A stretch of DNA of 64,000 nt, from positions 1-64,000 of the forward strand of contig SVSM01000003.1 in the NCBI GenBank assembly GCA_015064295.1, written 5' to 3'. Source of the DNA: Oscillospiraceae bacterium (lineage in GTDB: Bacteria > Bacillota > Clostridia > Oscillospirales > CAG-272). Under the pieces are notes generated by a model, which searched no databases, was not told the DNA's origin, and worked only from the letters and a program-made list of their open reading frames with translations. Shown here piece after piece: positions 15,861 through 24,298 of this stretch (its first letter is position 1; the number at the start of each line of letters is the position of its first letter). Position numbers and translations under genes: made by a program.

Positions 15861-16960
15861 TGGAACTGAATACGATCGTTTCGCATTTTGAAATCGACGG
15901 CCGCTTTTTGATGGGAGAGCCCTACGGCTGCGGTCATATCAACAGCACCTACTGCCTCTACTTCGACAGAGAGAACCGTCCCCCCATGCGGGTGATCCTG
16001 CAGAAGATCAACACCGCGATCTTTCAGGATGCCGACGGCTTGATGAACAATATCACTCTGGTCACCGAACACATCCGCAAGAAGAACGCCGGCTCCCCCA
16101 ACGCAGATCGCTGCACCCTGACGGTGATCCCCACGGTAGACGGCGAGCCCTATTACCGTTCCGAGAACGGCGATTGCTACCGTGCTTACGTATTCGTAGA
16201 AAACAGCTTCAGCCTCCAGCAGGTGGAGAACGCTGACCAGTTTGAAAGCCTGGCCGCTACCTTCGGCAAGTTCCAGAATCAGCTGGCGGATTTCGACGCC
16301 TCCCAGCTGGTGGAGTCGATCCCCAACTTCCATAACACCGCCAAGCGCTTTGAGGCCTTCGAGCAGGCCGTGGAGGCCGACCTGGCCGGCCGTGCCGCAA
16401 CGGTGGCCGATGAGATCGCCTTTGCTAAGGCCAGAAAAGAAGACGCCTCCCTCCTGCTGAACGAGCTTAGGGCAGGCAACCTGCCTCTGCGCGTGACCCA
16501 TAACGACACCAAGCTGAACAACGTTCTCTTTGATGCCGACAGCAGTAAGGCCGTCTGCGTCATTGACCTGGATACCGTTATGCCGGGCCTCGTCCATTAC
16601 GACTTCGGCGACAGCATCCGCTTCGGTGCCAGCACCGCCGCCGAGGACGAGAAGGATCTCTCCAAGGTAGAGATGGACCTCGGTCTGTTTGAGGCCTATA
16701 CCCGCGGCTTTTTGGCTTCCTGCGGCAAGGCACTCACCGAGAAGGAGATCGAATATCTGCCCTTCAGTGCCAAGCTGATGACCTACGAATGCGGTATCCG
16801 CTTCTTAACCGACTATCTGAACGGCGATACCTATTTCAAGATCCATTATCCCGATCAGAACCTCGACCGTTGCCGCACCCAGTTCAAGCTGGTGGCCGAC
16901 ATGGAGGAGAAGATGGAGGCCATGAAGGCCATCGTCAAGCGTCTCTGCCAAGCACAGTAA
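15860..16960 (+). CDS. N-acetylhexosamine 1-kinase-like phosphotransferase
   Basis: Aminoglycoside-phosphotransferase/choline-kinase fold: THNDTKLNNVLFD carries the catalytic Asp and metal-binding Asn, and VIDLDTVMPGLVHYDFGDS the second metal site. The N-terminal block GEPYGCGHINSTY and the tail LTDYLNGDTYFKIHYP resemble NahK enzymes that phosphorylate GlcNAc or GalNAc freed from mucin or milk glycans. The 366-residue length fits. The start ATG overlaps the stop of the nucleotidyltransferase (TAATG); a TTG nine bases earlier is also possible. Substrate preference is an inference. Confidence 0.75.
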   Translation: MELNTIVSHFEIDGRFLMGEPYGCGHINSTYCLYFDRENRPPMRVILQKINTAIFQDADGLMNNITLVTEHIRKKNAGSPNADRCTLTVIPTVDGEPYYRSENGDCYRAYVFVENSFSLQQVENADQFESLAATFGKFQNQLADFDASQLVESIPNFHNTAKRFEAFEQAVEADLAGRAATVADEIAFAKARKEDASLLLNELRAGNLPLRVTHNDTKLNNVLFDADSSKAVCVIDLDTVMPGLVHYDFGDSIRFGASTAAEDEKDLSKVEMDLGLFEAYTRGFLASCGKALTEKEIEYLPFSAKLMTYECGIRFLTDYLNGDTYFKIHYPDQNLDRCRTQFKLVADMEEKMEAMKAIVKRLCQAQ

Positions 16961-16963
16961 AAC

Positions 16964-17003
16964 CAAAAGCCGAAAACCCGGGAGGGTTTTCGGCTTTTTC
17001 TTG
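16964..17003 (+). terminator. Terminator of the kinase operon
   Basis: AAAAGCCGAAAACCC and GGGTTTTCGGCTTTT form a 15-bp stem around GGGA, ending TTCTT. Confidence 0.9.
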
Positions 17004-17029
17004 CTTTTGCGCTGAAAACGTGGTATAAT
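17001..17029 (+). promoter_or_regulatory. Promoter of the MNT-like/HEPN pair
   Basis: TTGCTT (17001-17006), 17-base spacer, exact TATAAT (17024-17029), 30 bases before the start. Confidence 0.6.
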
Positions 17030-17059
17030 AAGGGTAATACACCGAAAAGGAGAACGAGG

Positions 17060-17362
17060 ATGAACGATGCTGTGATCCGCCTGTCAGAGGCCATTCGGGC
17101 CTTGGCCTGTCCCTGCGGGATCCTGCTCTACGGTGCCAAGCAGGACCTTCCCGCCGAAGGGGTACGGGAGGTCAATCTTTGCGTGATCGTAAGGGACGAT
17201 CCGAAGGCGGTGGAACAGATGCTATACCGCTCGCTGGATAGCGAGCTTGCCTTCAATCTGCTGGTCTATCGGGAGGAGGACTGGTATCGCCTGACGGCGG
17301 ATCCCACCAGCTACGCCTCCGGTATTGCACGAAAGGGGATCCTGCTCTATGGGAAGGCGTAG
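17060..17362 (+). CDS. MNT-like nucleotidyltransferase-fold protein, catalytic site lost
   Basis: The 100-residue protein matches the minimal nucleotidyltransferase (MNT) outline: GILLYGAKQDL where MNT proteins have GSRARG, a beta strand VNLCVIV where they have SDxDLLV, and the tail SGIARKGILLYG. The Ser, the Gly after it and the two metal-binding Asp residues are missing, so AMP transfer is unlikely. It is paired with a HEPN protein by a 14-base overlap. AAAAGGAGAACGAGG precedes the ATG. Confidence 0.65.
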   Translation: MNDAVIRLSEAIRALACPCGILLYGAKQDLPAEGVREVNLCVIVRDDPKAVEQMLYRSLDSELAFNLLVYREEDWYRLTADPTSYASGIARKGILLYGKA

Positions 17363-17774
17363 AGGAGCACCCAACGACAGCCGCCGCTATTTCGACTGGC
17401 TGGAGCGAGCCGAGTGCGATCTTGACTCGGCAAGAATCTTAAAGGACCACGACGGCGACAACTGTAACGCCGCCTTTCACTGTCAGCAGTGCATCGAGAA
17501 GGCGCTGAAGGGCTATTTGCTCTATATGACGGGGCGTCACACCGACGGCCATAACCTGACCTATCTTTGCCGTCAGGCCTGCCGTTACGACGGTACCTTT
17601 CAGGAGTGGCTGGACGAAAGCGCCTCCCTCAACCGCTTTTACATCGAAACGCGGTACCCCACCGATATGGGCTTCGACGTGGAGGACGGTGAGCTGGAAA
17701 GGCTCTTTGCCATGGCGGAGAAGATGTACCGCTTTATTTTCGGGGTGATTTCTATGGACATAAGCGGTGCCTAA
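17349..17774 (+). CDS. HEPN-domain protein
   Basis: The 141-residue all-helical protein has the HEPN outline: FDWLERAECDLDSARIL in helix one, CNAAFHCQQCIEKALKGYLL in helix two, RHTDGHNL giving the R-x4-H motif used by HEPN ribonucleases, and FYIETRYP. In HepT/MntA toxin systems the MNT partner adds AMP to silence the HEPN toxin; here the partner looks catalytically dead, so control may be by binding only, or the pair may do something else. I start at the ATG at 17349, nine bases after AAGGGGA. Confidence 0.8.
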   Translation: MGRRRGAPNDSRRYFDWLERAECDLDSARILKDHDGDNCNAAFHCQQCIEKALKGYLLYMTGRHTDGHNLTYLCRQACRYDGTFQEWLDESASLNRFYIETRYPTDMGFDVEDGELERLFAMAEKMYRFIFGVISMDISGA

Positions 17775-17789
17775 GGCAAACAAATACGC

Positions 17790-17818
17790 GGCGTTCCCGT
17801 GAAGGGAACGCCTTTTTT
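17790..17818 (+). terminator. Terminator of the HEPN pair
   Basis: GGCGTTCCC and GGGAACGCC form a 9-bp stem followed by six T. Confidence 0.85.
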
Positions 17819-17903
17819 GCCGGAAAAATGCCCCAAAATCGGCCGAAAAACGCCTGTAAACGGCCCGATTATGCCCCAAAACGTCCCTGAAAACGGAAAC
17901 CTC

Positions 17904-17932
17904 TTGCATTTTCCTTCAATTTGTGATAAAAT
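17904..17932 (+). promoter_or_regulatory. Promoter of the M23 peptidase gene
   Basis: TTGCAT (17904-17909), 17-base spacer, TAAAAT (17927-17932), 47 bases before the start codon. Confidence 0.6.
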
Positions 17933-17979
17933 ATACCGAATGAAACCCGAAAGGAACACGGAAGAAAGGAGATCCCCCG

Positions 17980-19395
17980 ATGTTTTGGAAAAAGCTCCAA
18001 GCAAAACGGAACGCCGTTGTGGCGGGCTGGGTGATGGCCTCTCTCCTTCTTTTGGCGGCAGGACTTTGTATCTACCACGTGTCCCACCGAGAGCTGTCGG
18101 TGATGCTTTGCGTGGACGGTCAGCCGCTCTGCCGGGTGGAAAGCCAATCGGTGGTGGATCACGCCCTTCTCCTGTTGGAGGAGAAGTTGATCGGCAGCGG
18201 GATCCGCGAGGAGACCGAGCGGAAGCTGTCCTACCGCTACGTATTGGCAGACCGAAGCACTGCGGCGGATGCCGAGACCTGTATGGAGCTTTTATTTGAT
18301 CTAACCTCCGAACACTATTGCCGTGCCTATATGATCACGGTCAAGGGCAGGGAGATCGCCGCCTGCGCCACCTACGGTGAGGCAGAGAAGGTGGTAGAGG
18401 ATTTCCGCACCTACGTGACTGAACGGGTGATGGCCTCCGAGAAGGAGGCGGACCTCGTCGAGCTCACCACGGATTTTGGGATCCGCAGCGTTTTCTGCCC
18501 TCGGGAGCGTATTGCCTCCGGCAAGGATATTCTTCGCCTTATGATCGGCTCGGGTGACAGGTATGAGCCGGAAGATTCCGAACCGTCGTCAGACACCCGT
18601 GTCAACGCGCCCGGCAGCTCCTCCATCCTGTTTGCCGATAAAAACAAAGATTTCGGTCTGCTTCGCAATCCCGTCCTGCGGCCCAGCGGAGAGGATGGCT
18701 CTTCCTTCCACGTGAGCGGTCTTGGCTCGGTCATCGAGTATCGGACGGTGTACGTGCAGACCTATTCCGAGATCGTCGGATACGACGTGGAATATGTCGA
18801 AAGCGACTCCCTGTACGTGGGGCAGACCGCCGTGGTCTTCGCGGGGGAGGAGGGCATCGCTGAAAACGTCTACCGGGTGGCTTATTCGGGCGGCGTGGAG
18901 GTTTCTCGCACGCTGGTATCTTCCAAGATCATCGTGGAGCCCAAGAACCGCGTGGAACGGATCGGCACCAAGGCCTATCCCTCGACGAACCCCACCGGCT
19001 CCTTTATTTGGCCTCTTTCCGATTGGCAGATCTCCTCGTATTTCGGCTTATCCCGTCCGGGACTGGAGGGGAAGGGAGAGTACCATCTCGGCTTAGACCT
19101 GGCAGGGCCTAAGCTCGGCGAGCCGATTCTGGCGGCCGACGGCGGTGAAGTGATCTTTGCCGGCGACCGAGGCAGCTACGGCCTTTTGGTCAAGATCCGG
19201 CACGAGGACAACGTGGTGACCTATTACGCGCATATGAGCGCCATCACCGTGGAAAAAGGCGACCGTGTATATCAAGGCCAGAAGATCGGAGAGATCGGCC
19301 GTTCCGGTGTTGCCACCGGCGTACATCTTCACTTTGAGGTACTCATTGACGATAAGCGGGTGGATCCCCTCAAGTATCTGCCGAAAACGGAATAA
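17980..19395 (+). CDS. Cell-wall M23 metallopeptidase with G5 domain
   Basis: The 471-residue protein has an N-terminal membrane anchor (about 14-34), a large outer region, a G5 domain (about 255-330, VGYDVEYVESDSLYVGQ to RVERIGTK) that binds wall sugars, and a C-terminal LytM/M23 zinc peptidase with YHLGLDLAG, YYAHMSAI and GVHLHFEV supplying the His, Asp and HxH ligands. It probably cuts peptide cross-links in peptidoglycan during growth, division or sporulation. The ATG follows AGAAAGGAGATCCCCG. Single-gene unit. Confidence 0.9.
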   Translation: MFWKKLQAKRNAVVAGWVMASLLLLAAGLCIYHVSHRELSVMLCVDGQPLCRVESQSVVDHALLLLEEKLIGSGIREETERKLSYRYVLADRSTAADAETCMELLFDLTSEHYCRAYMITVKGREIAACATYGEAEKVVEDFRTYVTERVMASEKEADLVELTTDFGIRSVFCPRERIASGKDILRLMIGSGDRYEPEDSEPSSDTRVNAPGSSSILFADKNKDFGLLRNPVLRPSGEDGSSFHVSGLGSVIEYRTVYVQTYSEIVGYDVEYVESDSLYVGQTAVVFAGEEGIAENVYRVAYSGGVEVSRTLVSSKIIVEPKNRVERIGTKAYPSTNPTGSFIWPLSDWQISSYFGLSRPGLEGKGEYHLGLDLAGPKLGEPILAADGGEVIFAGDRGSYGLLVKIRHEDNVVTYYAHMSAITVEKGDRVYQGQKIGEIGRSGVATGVHLHFEVLIDDKRVDPLKYLPKTE

Positions 19396-19441
19396 GCAAG
19401 CCCGTGGCAAGGTTGAGGCTACGGCTACGAATAAAAAAGAA

Positions 19442-19482
19442 CACCCTCATCGCAGACGTTCATTTGCGATGGGGGCGTTTTT
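19442..19482 (+). terminator. Terminator of the M23 gene
   Basis: CCTCATCGCA and TGCGATGGGG pair around a 10-base loop, followed by GCGTTTTTT. Confidence 0.75.
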
Positions 19483-19505
19483 TGCTGCATGCCACCATTT
19501 GCCTC

Positions 19506-19551
19506 TTGACAGGAGATCGGGCTTATGATAAAATAACAATAGTTATATAAC
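19506..19551 (+). promoter_or_regulatory. Promoter and putative operator of the TetR-ABC operon
   Basis: TTGACA (19506-19511), 17 bases, TAAAAT (19529-19534). Eight bases on lies the palindrome GTTATATAAC (19542-19551), between promoter and ribosome site, a normal place for autoregulation by the TetR protein encoded first. Confidence 0.65.
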
Positions 19552-19577
19552 AAACGATATATTAAGGAGACAAGCCG

Positions 19578-20147
19578 ATGCCCCCCAAGATTAAGATAAC
19601 GAAGGAAGACGTTGTGACAACTGCCCTGGAGCTGGTACGGGCAAACGGAGAACAAGCCATCAATGCCCGAGCCGTCGCCGCATCTCTCGGCTGCTCTACC
19701 CAGCCGGTATTCTCCAATTTCACCACGATGGACGAGCTGCGGGATGCGGTCATCGTCGCCGCATACGAGCGTTATTTGGATTTTCTAAAAACCGAGGCGG
19801 AGCGGGGCGAGTATCCGCGATATAAGGCCTTTGGCATGGCCTACGTCCGCTTTGCCAAGGAAGAAAAAGAGCTGTTCAAGCTTTTGTTCCTGCGTGACCG
19901 AACCGGGGAGGATCTGTCGCCCTCTCCCGATTTTGAGGAGTCGGTGCAAATGATGATGGAAGCGAGCGGTGTGACCAAAGAAAAGGCAACACTCATGCAC
20001 CTTGAGCTGTGGTCCTGTGTCCACGGCATCGGGACCATGCTGGCCACCTCGTTTTTGCCCCTTGACCGGGAGCAGATCAGCGATATGCTGACCGACGTGT
20101 ACCAGGGAATACGGGCAAGACATGGATCGGAGGAAGAGGAAACATGA
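19578..20147 (+). CDS. TetR-family transcriptional regulator
   Basis: The 189-residue protein has an N-terminal TetR helix-turn-helix (about 9-55: VVTTALELVRANGEQAINARAVAASLGCSTQPVF, then FTTMDELRDAV) and a helical ligand-binding C-terminal half with ELFKLLFLRDRTG and WSCVHGIGTMLAT. It leads an operon with an ABC exporter and probably represses it until a drug or metabolite binds. The ATG follows AAGGAGACAAGCCG. The next gene's ATG overlaps its stop. Confidence 0.88.
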   Translation: MPPKIKITKEDVVTTALELVRANGEQAINARAVAASLGCSTQPVFSNFTTMDELRDAVIVAAYERYLDFLKTEAERGEYPRYKAFGMAYVRFAKEEKELFKLLFLRDRTGEDLSPSPDFEESVQMMMEASGVTKEKATLMHLELWSCVHGIGTMLATSFLPLDREQISDMLTDVYQGIRARHGSEEEET

Positions 20148-20872
20148 ACGCAATCCGCATTGAAGGGCTGACCAAGCGGTACCGCGACGTTATCGCCGTT
20201 GACACCTTATCGCTTACTGTTGAGGAGGGAGAGGTCTTTGCTCTCCTTGGCATAAACGGCGCGGGAAAGACCACCACCATCAAAATGCTCTCCTGCCTCA
20301 CCGAGCCAACGGAGGGGGACGCCTATTTGCTGGGAAAGAGCATCCGTAGGGATACTGCCGACGTGAAGTCACTCATCGCCGTGTCACCCCAGGAAACCGC
20401 CGTTGCTCCGGGGCTTTCGGTGCGGGAAAACCTTGCGCTTATGTGCGGCATCCACGGCTTTACGAAGGAGAAGCGGGAGGCCAAGATCACGGAGCTGACG
20501 GCACTGTTGGGACTGGAGAGCGTTATGGCACGAAGGGCGGGCAAGCTGTCGGGCGGCTGGCAGCGCCGTCTCAGCATTGCCATGGCGTTGATCTCCGAGC
20601 CAAGGATCCTCTTCCTTGACGAGCCGACCCTGGGGCTGGACGTGATCGCCAGAAGTGAGCTTTGGGATATGATCCGTTCCCTTAAGGGAAGGGTGACCAT
20701 TTTGTTGACGACTCACTATATGGAGGAGGCCGAGGCCCTCTCCGACCGGATTGCCATCATGAAGGACGGCAAGCTTCTTCTCTGTGATACGGCAGACGCT
20801 ATCAAGGCGACCGCCGGGACGCAGAGCTTCGAGGAGGCCTTCGTCCGTATCGTAAAGGGGGTGGCCAAATGA
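20144..20872 (+). CDS. ABC transporter ATP-binding protein (drug-efflux type)
   Basis: The 242-residue ATPase has Walker A GINGAGKTTT, Q-loop SPQET, signature LSGGWQRRLSIAMAL (Trp in place of the usual Gln), Walker B ILFLDEPTLGLD and H-loop TTHYMEEAEALSDR. It energises the ABC-2 permease encoded next. The shape is that of DrrA/CcmA-type exporters. Both joints in the operon are four-base ATGA overlaps, so the three proteins are translationally coupled. Confidence 0.9.
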   Translation: MNAIRIEGLTKRYRDVIAVDTLSLTVEEGEVFALLGINGAGKTTTIKMLSCLTEPTEGDAYLLGKSIRRDTADVKSLIAVSPQETAVAPGLSVRENLALMCGIHGFTKEKREAKITELTALLGLESVMARRAGKLSGGWQRRLSIAMALISEPRILFLDEPTLGLDVIARSELWDMIRSLKGRVTILLTTHYMEEAEALSDRIAIMKDGKLLLCDTADAIKATAGTQSFEEAFVRIVKGVAK

Positions 20873-21600
20873 GAATGCTCACCTTTGCCAAGCGGAACGC
20901 CAAGGAGATCCTGCGCGACCCATTGACCGTCGCCTTTGGCCTGGGATTTCCCCTTGTTCTGATCCTGCTGTTAAGCGCCATTCAGGCCAACGTCCCCGTG
21001 CCACTCTTTGAGATCGAGCGGCTGGCTCCCGGCATTACGGTCTTCGGGCTCTCCTTTATGACGCTGTTTTCGGCAACGCTGATCGCCAAGGACCGGGGAA
21101 GCGCTCTTCTTCAGCGCTTGTATACGACACCGCTGAGGCCTCTTGACTTTATTCTCGGCTATACCGTGCCCATCCTTCCCTTTGCCGTAGCCCAAAGCGT
21201 TATCTGCTACGCCGTGGCCATTGCTCTTGGCCTGGACGTCACGGTCAACATTCTGTTTGCCATTCTGTTCATGATCCCCGTCTCCGTCCTGTTCATTGCG
21301 CTGGGCCTGCTGTTCGGCAGTGTTCTCAGCGATAAGCAGGTGGGCGGCATTTGCGGAGCGCTGCTGACCAATCTCTCGGCGTGGCTGTCGGGCACTTGGT
21401 TTGAGCTGGAGCTTGTGGGGGGTGTGTTTCGAAAAATTGCCTACGCTCTCCCCTTCGTTCACGCCGTGGAGATGGAACGGGCGGTGATTGCGGGTAATTT
21501 CGCAGAGATATTCCCCCATTTGTGGTGGGTACTCGGCTACGCCGCAGCGGCCCTGATGCTTGCCGTTCTGTTGTTTTTGAGACAAATGAAAAAGCAATAA
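20869..21600 (+). CDS. ABC-2 type permease
   Basis: The 243-residue membrane protein has about six helices and the ABC-2 fold: NAKEILRDPLTVAFGLGFPL at the start, LYTTPLRPLDFILGY in the cytoplasmic coupling loop, and ALPFVHAVEMERAVI near the end. It forms the exporter channel with the ATPase upstream; the substrate is unknown. Confidence 0.88.
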   Translation: MRMLTFAKRNAKEILRDPLTVAFGLGFPLVLILLLSAIQANVPVPLFEIERLAPGITVFGLSFMTLFSATLIAKDRGSALLQRLYTTPLRPLDFILGYTVPILPFAVAQSVICYAVAIALGLDVTVNILFAILFMIPVSVLFIALGLLFGSVLSDKQVGGICGALLTNLSAWLSGTWFELELVGGVFRKIAYALPFVHAVEMERAVIAGNFAEIFPHLWWVLGYAAAALMLAVLLFLRQMKKQ

Positions 21601-21609
21601 AGGGATAAC

Positions 21610-21640
21610 AAAAACCGCAGATCCGTATCTGCGGTTTTTG
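21610..21640. terminator. Bidirectional terminator
   Basis: AAAAACCGCAGAT and ATCTGCGGTTTTT form a 13-bp stem around CCGT, with A and T runs suited to both the ABC operon and the convergent tmcAL. Confidence 0.9.
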
Positions 21641-21651
21641 CTGTGCCGATA

Positions 21652-22791
21652 TTAAGGCGTCGTCCTAACGATGGCTCCGCGGCGGAAGCAACGGGAGGTT
21701 GGCTCTCGACGAACCAGCGCCATCAGCTTATCGGAGCGGAGGGAGGCCTCAAACTGCCGTCCCGCTTCTCCTTCCAGGGCCAGCCCGTCGGCGGGCTTGG
21801 TAACGATGGGAAGAGAGGCGGTTTTTCGCACCGCCGACAGGTAGGCGCGGCCCTTTTCGTTAGCCGCCAGCAGTCGCGTAAAGCGGGGCGGTGCGTAGAC
21901 CTGCTCGGGAGTATAGGATAAAACGGCGGAGAGGATTCCGCGGCGCAGGCGGGCGGCGGTAAACTTGCGGTTGGTGCAGAGGGCGATCAGCTCCTCTACG
22001 GTGGCTGCCTCCTCGGCGCCGTGCTTGAGCAGGCCCGCCACGCCGCCGTTCATGGCGTAACGGGTTTCCAGGACGTCGGCGGAGGTGCTCCGCAGGGTGT
22101 GCAGGGCAATGGCGTCGTAGGGCTCGGCGGGTGTCAGAGACGTCTTGGTGAAAATAGCCGAGGCCGCCTCCGGCAAAAGGGAGGAGGCATCGCCCCCCGC
22201 CGTCAGGACACGGCGGGCCTCCGAGGCGGAATAGCCGGCCTCACGGCGGTAGGTAAAGGGGGTGATGGTCGCCTGACAGGCCGAGAGGGCCGACAGGTAT
22301 TCCACGCCCAGGATGTCGTTTGGCAGGGTAGGAAAGTCCTCCCCCCCAAGCGAACGGAAGACGGCCTCGGCGTTCCGCATATGGGATTCCTCCTCGGGGG
22401 CTTCCCGAAGGGCTTGTAAATACGCGGGGGAAGCCATAAGCTCGGCTGCCCTTGAAAGGGACGGCAGGTCACCGCTTTCACTGCCGAAGCAGAGAATGTC
22501 GATTCCTCCCAGCCCGTGAAGGATCCCCACGGCACCCCGGGCGAAGGCCTCGGCCGAGGAGCAGGCATAGGGGGCGGGCAGCTCCAGCACCAGGTCGGAG
22601 CCGCAGGCAAGGGCTGCCTCGGCCCTGACGTGCTTGGGATAAAGAGCCAGACGCCCACGCTGGACCAGGTCGCCGCTCATGAGGGAGACAACGGTGGCAT
22701 CAGCCCCAAAGACGGCCCGAAGGGCTTCGATCTGAAGCCGATGGCCCCGATGGAAGGGGTCGTATTCGCAAATGACGGCGACAGTTGTCAT
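21652..22791 (-). CDS. tmcAL: tRNA(Met) cytidine acetate ligase
   Basis: Makes N4-acetylcytidine at the wobble base of elongator tRNA-Met from acetate and ATP. The 379-residue protein opens with CEYDPFHRGH, the nucleotidyltransferase HxGH motif, then SGDLVQRGRLALYPKHVRAEAAL, FGSES and the NDILGVEYL block, all as in B. subtilis YlbM/TmcAL. GAAAGGAGCGAATC precedes the ATG. It diverges from acetate kinase, an arrangement that links two users of acetate. Confidence 0.9.
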   Translation of the reverse strand: MTTVAVICEYDPFHRGHRLQIEALRAVFGADATVVSLMSGDLVQRGRLALYPKHVRAEAALACGSDLVLELPAPYACSSAEAFARGAVGILHGLGGIDILCFGSESGDLPSLSRAAELMASPAYLQALREAPEEESHMRNAEAVFRSLGGEDFPTLPNDILGVEYLSALSACQATITPFTYRREAGYSASEARRVLTAGGDASSLLPEAASAIFTKTSLTPAEPYDAIALHTLRSTSADVLETRYAMNGGVAGLLKHGAEEAATVEELIALCTNRKFTAARLRRGILSAVLSYTPEQVYAPPRFTRLLAANEKGRAYLSAVRKTASLPIVTKPADGLALEGEAGRQFEASLRSDKLMALVRREPTSRCFRRGAIVRTTP

Positions 22792-22862
22792 GATTCGCTC
22801 CTTTCAAAAGCGCGGTGGAAATGGCAGATTTTGAAAAAATCCGTCTTTTTTTGCCAAATCCC

Positions 22863-22891
22863 TTGTAATTGCCGTGGAAATCGTGTATAAT
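22863..22891 (+). promoter_or_regulatory. Promoter of ackA
   Basis: TTGTAA (22863-22868), 17-base spacer, exact TATAAT (22886-22891). Confidence 0.65.
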
Positions 22892-22933
22892 CAATATGTT
22901 ATGCTATCTAATATCAATCGGAGGTTATACATT

Positions 22934-24142
22934 ATGAAAGTTCTTGTTGTCAATGCAGGAAGCTCTTCTCTGAAGTATCAGCTTTTTGAGACCGAAACCG
23001 GTGACGTTCTCGCCAAGGGTATTTGCGAGAGAATCGGTATCGACGGTCTGATCGAGCACCGTCTCGGTGAGAACGGCGAAAAGACCAAGCGTGAGATGGC
23101 TATGCCCAACCACGCCGTTGCCATGAAGATCGTGGTCGATACCCTGACCGATGCTACCCTCGGCTGTCTTTCCGACATGGCCGAGATCAAGGCGGTCGGT
23201 CACCGCGTGGTGCACGGCGGTCCTTACTTCTTCGAAAGCTGCCTCGTGACCCCTGAGGTTATCGAGAAGCTGAAGCTCTGTAACGACTTTGCTCCCCTTC
23301 ACACCCCTGCCCACTTGATGGGCATCGAGGGCTGTACGGAGGTCATGCCCACCGTTCCCCAGGTCCTGGTATTCGATACCGCCTTCCATCAGACCATGCC
23401 CGACTATGCTTACACCTACGCTCTCCCCAAGGACATGATCGAGAAGGATCACATCCGTCGCTACGGTGCTCACGGCACCTCTCACCGCTTCGTCTCCATC
23501 GAGATGGCCAAGCTTCTTGACAAGCCCGTGGAAGAGACCAAGATCGTGACCTGTCACATCGGTAACGGTTCCTCCATTTCGGCCGTTAAGGGCGGTAAGT
23601 GCATTGACACCTCCATGGGCTTCACGCCTCTTGAGGGTGTGGAAATGGGTACCCGTTGCGGCTCCATCGACCCTGCTATCGTTACCTACATTATGAAGAA
23701 GTACGGCTATACCCCCGACGAGATGTCCAGCTTCATGAACAAGAAGTGCGGCTTCCTCGGTCTGTCGGGTATCTCCTCCGACTCCCGTGACATTGAGGCA
23801 GCGATCCTGAAGGGCGATAAGCAGGCCGAGCTGACCGCTAACGTGCTGGCTTACCAGGTGAAGAAGTATATCGGCTCCTACGCCGCCGCTATGGACGGTC
23901 TGGATGCCATCGTCTTCACCGCCGGTATGGGTGAGAACAACCCCGAGCTCCGCGAGAGAGTCTGCAAGGAGATGAAGTACTTCGGTGTTGAGATCGATAT
24001 GGAGCTGAACGCCAAGACCCTCCGCCAGCCCAACATCGTTGAGCTGTCTACCCCCAACTCCAAGGTGAAGGTCTACGTGCTTCCCACCAACGAGGAGCTC
24101 ATGATCGCCAAGGATACCGAGGCTATCGTAAGCAAGCTGTAA
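22934..24142 (+). CDS. ackA: Acetate kinase
   Basis: Converts acetyl phosphate and ADP to acetate and ATP, the substrate-level ATP step of acetate fermentation. The 402-residue protein has NAGSSSLKYQ at its start, GHRVVHGG, FDTAFHQTMP, RRYGAHGTSH, CHIGNGSS and FTAGMGENNP, all family signatures at normal length. I start at the ATG at 22934 after GGAGGTTATACATT; the open frame extends further up without a ribosome site. Codon choice is strongly biased to C- and G-ending codons, as expected of a highly expressed gene. No pta gene is in the window. Confidence 0.97.
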   Translation: MKVLVVNAGSSSLKYQLFETETGDVLAKGICERIGIDGLIEHRLGENGEKTKREMAMPNHAVAMKIVVDTLTDATLGCLSDMAEIKAVGHRVVHGGPYFFESCLVTPEVIEKLKLCNDFAPLHTPAHLMGIEGCTEVMPTVPQVLVFDTAFHQTMPDYAYTYALPKDMIEKDHIRRYGAHGTSHRFVSIEMAKLLDKPVEETKIVTCHIGNGSSISAVKGGKCIDTSMGFTPLEGVEMGTRCGSIDPAIVTYIMKKYGYTPDEMSSFMNKKCGFLGLSGISSDSRDIEAAILKGDKQAELTANVLAYQVKKYIGSYAAAMDGLDAIVFTAGMGENNPELRERVCKEMKYFGVEIDMELNAKTLRQPNIVELSTPNSKVKVYVLPTNEELMIAKDTEAIVSKL

Positions 24143-24157
24143 GAGTACGGATCATAG

Positions 24158-24253
24158 CGGGGCTCTGCCCCGCACCCCGCGAGGAGAACTTCTTGAAAGA
24201 AGTTCTCCTCGACCTTTCAAGAACGTTTGATGGCCGAAAACGGAGTTTTCGGC
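24158..24253. repeat. Palindromic mosaic repeat, copy 1
   Basis: Three hairpins in order: A (CGGGGCTCTGCCCCG), linker GCACCCCGC, B (AGGAGAACTT/AAGTTCTCCT), linker TTTCAAGAACGTTTGATG, C (GCCGAAAAC/GTTTTCGGC). The same A-B-C order recurs at six more places in this window with changed stems. It lies between ackA and its distal terminator. Confidence 0.75.
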
Positions 24254-24273
24254 GAGAAGGATGAAGGATCTGC

Positions 24274-24298
24274 CCTCCCCGCAAGGGGAGGTTTTTTT
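24274..24298 (+). terminator. Distal terminator of ackA
   Basis: CCTCCCC and GGGGAGG form a 7-bp stem around GCAA, followed by seven T. It overlaps the last bases of the convergent PHP gene. Confidence 0.85.

Noticed and set aside
20144-21600. ABC pair as a bacitracin-type resistance system
   Set aside because: No BceAB-sized permease or two-component system; the TetR-ATPase-permease order supports only a general export role.
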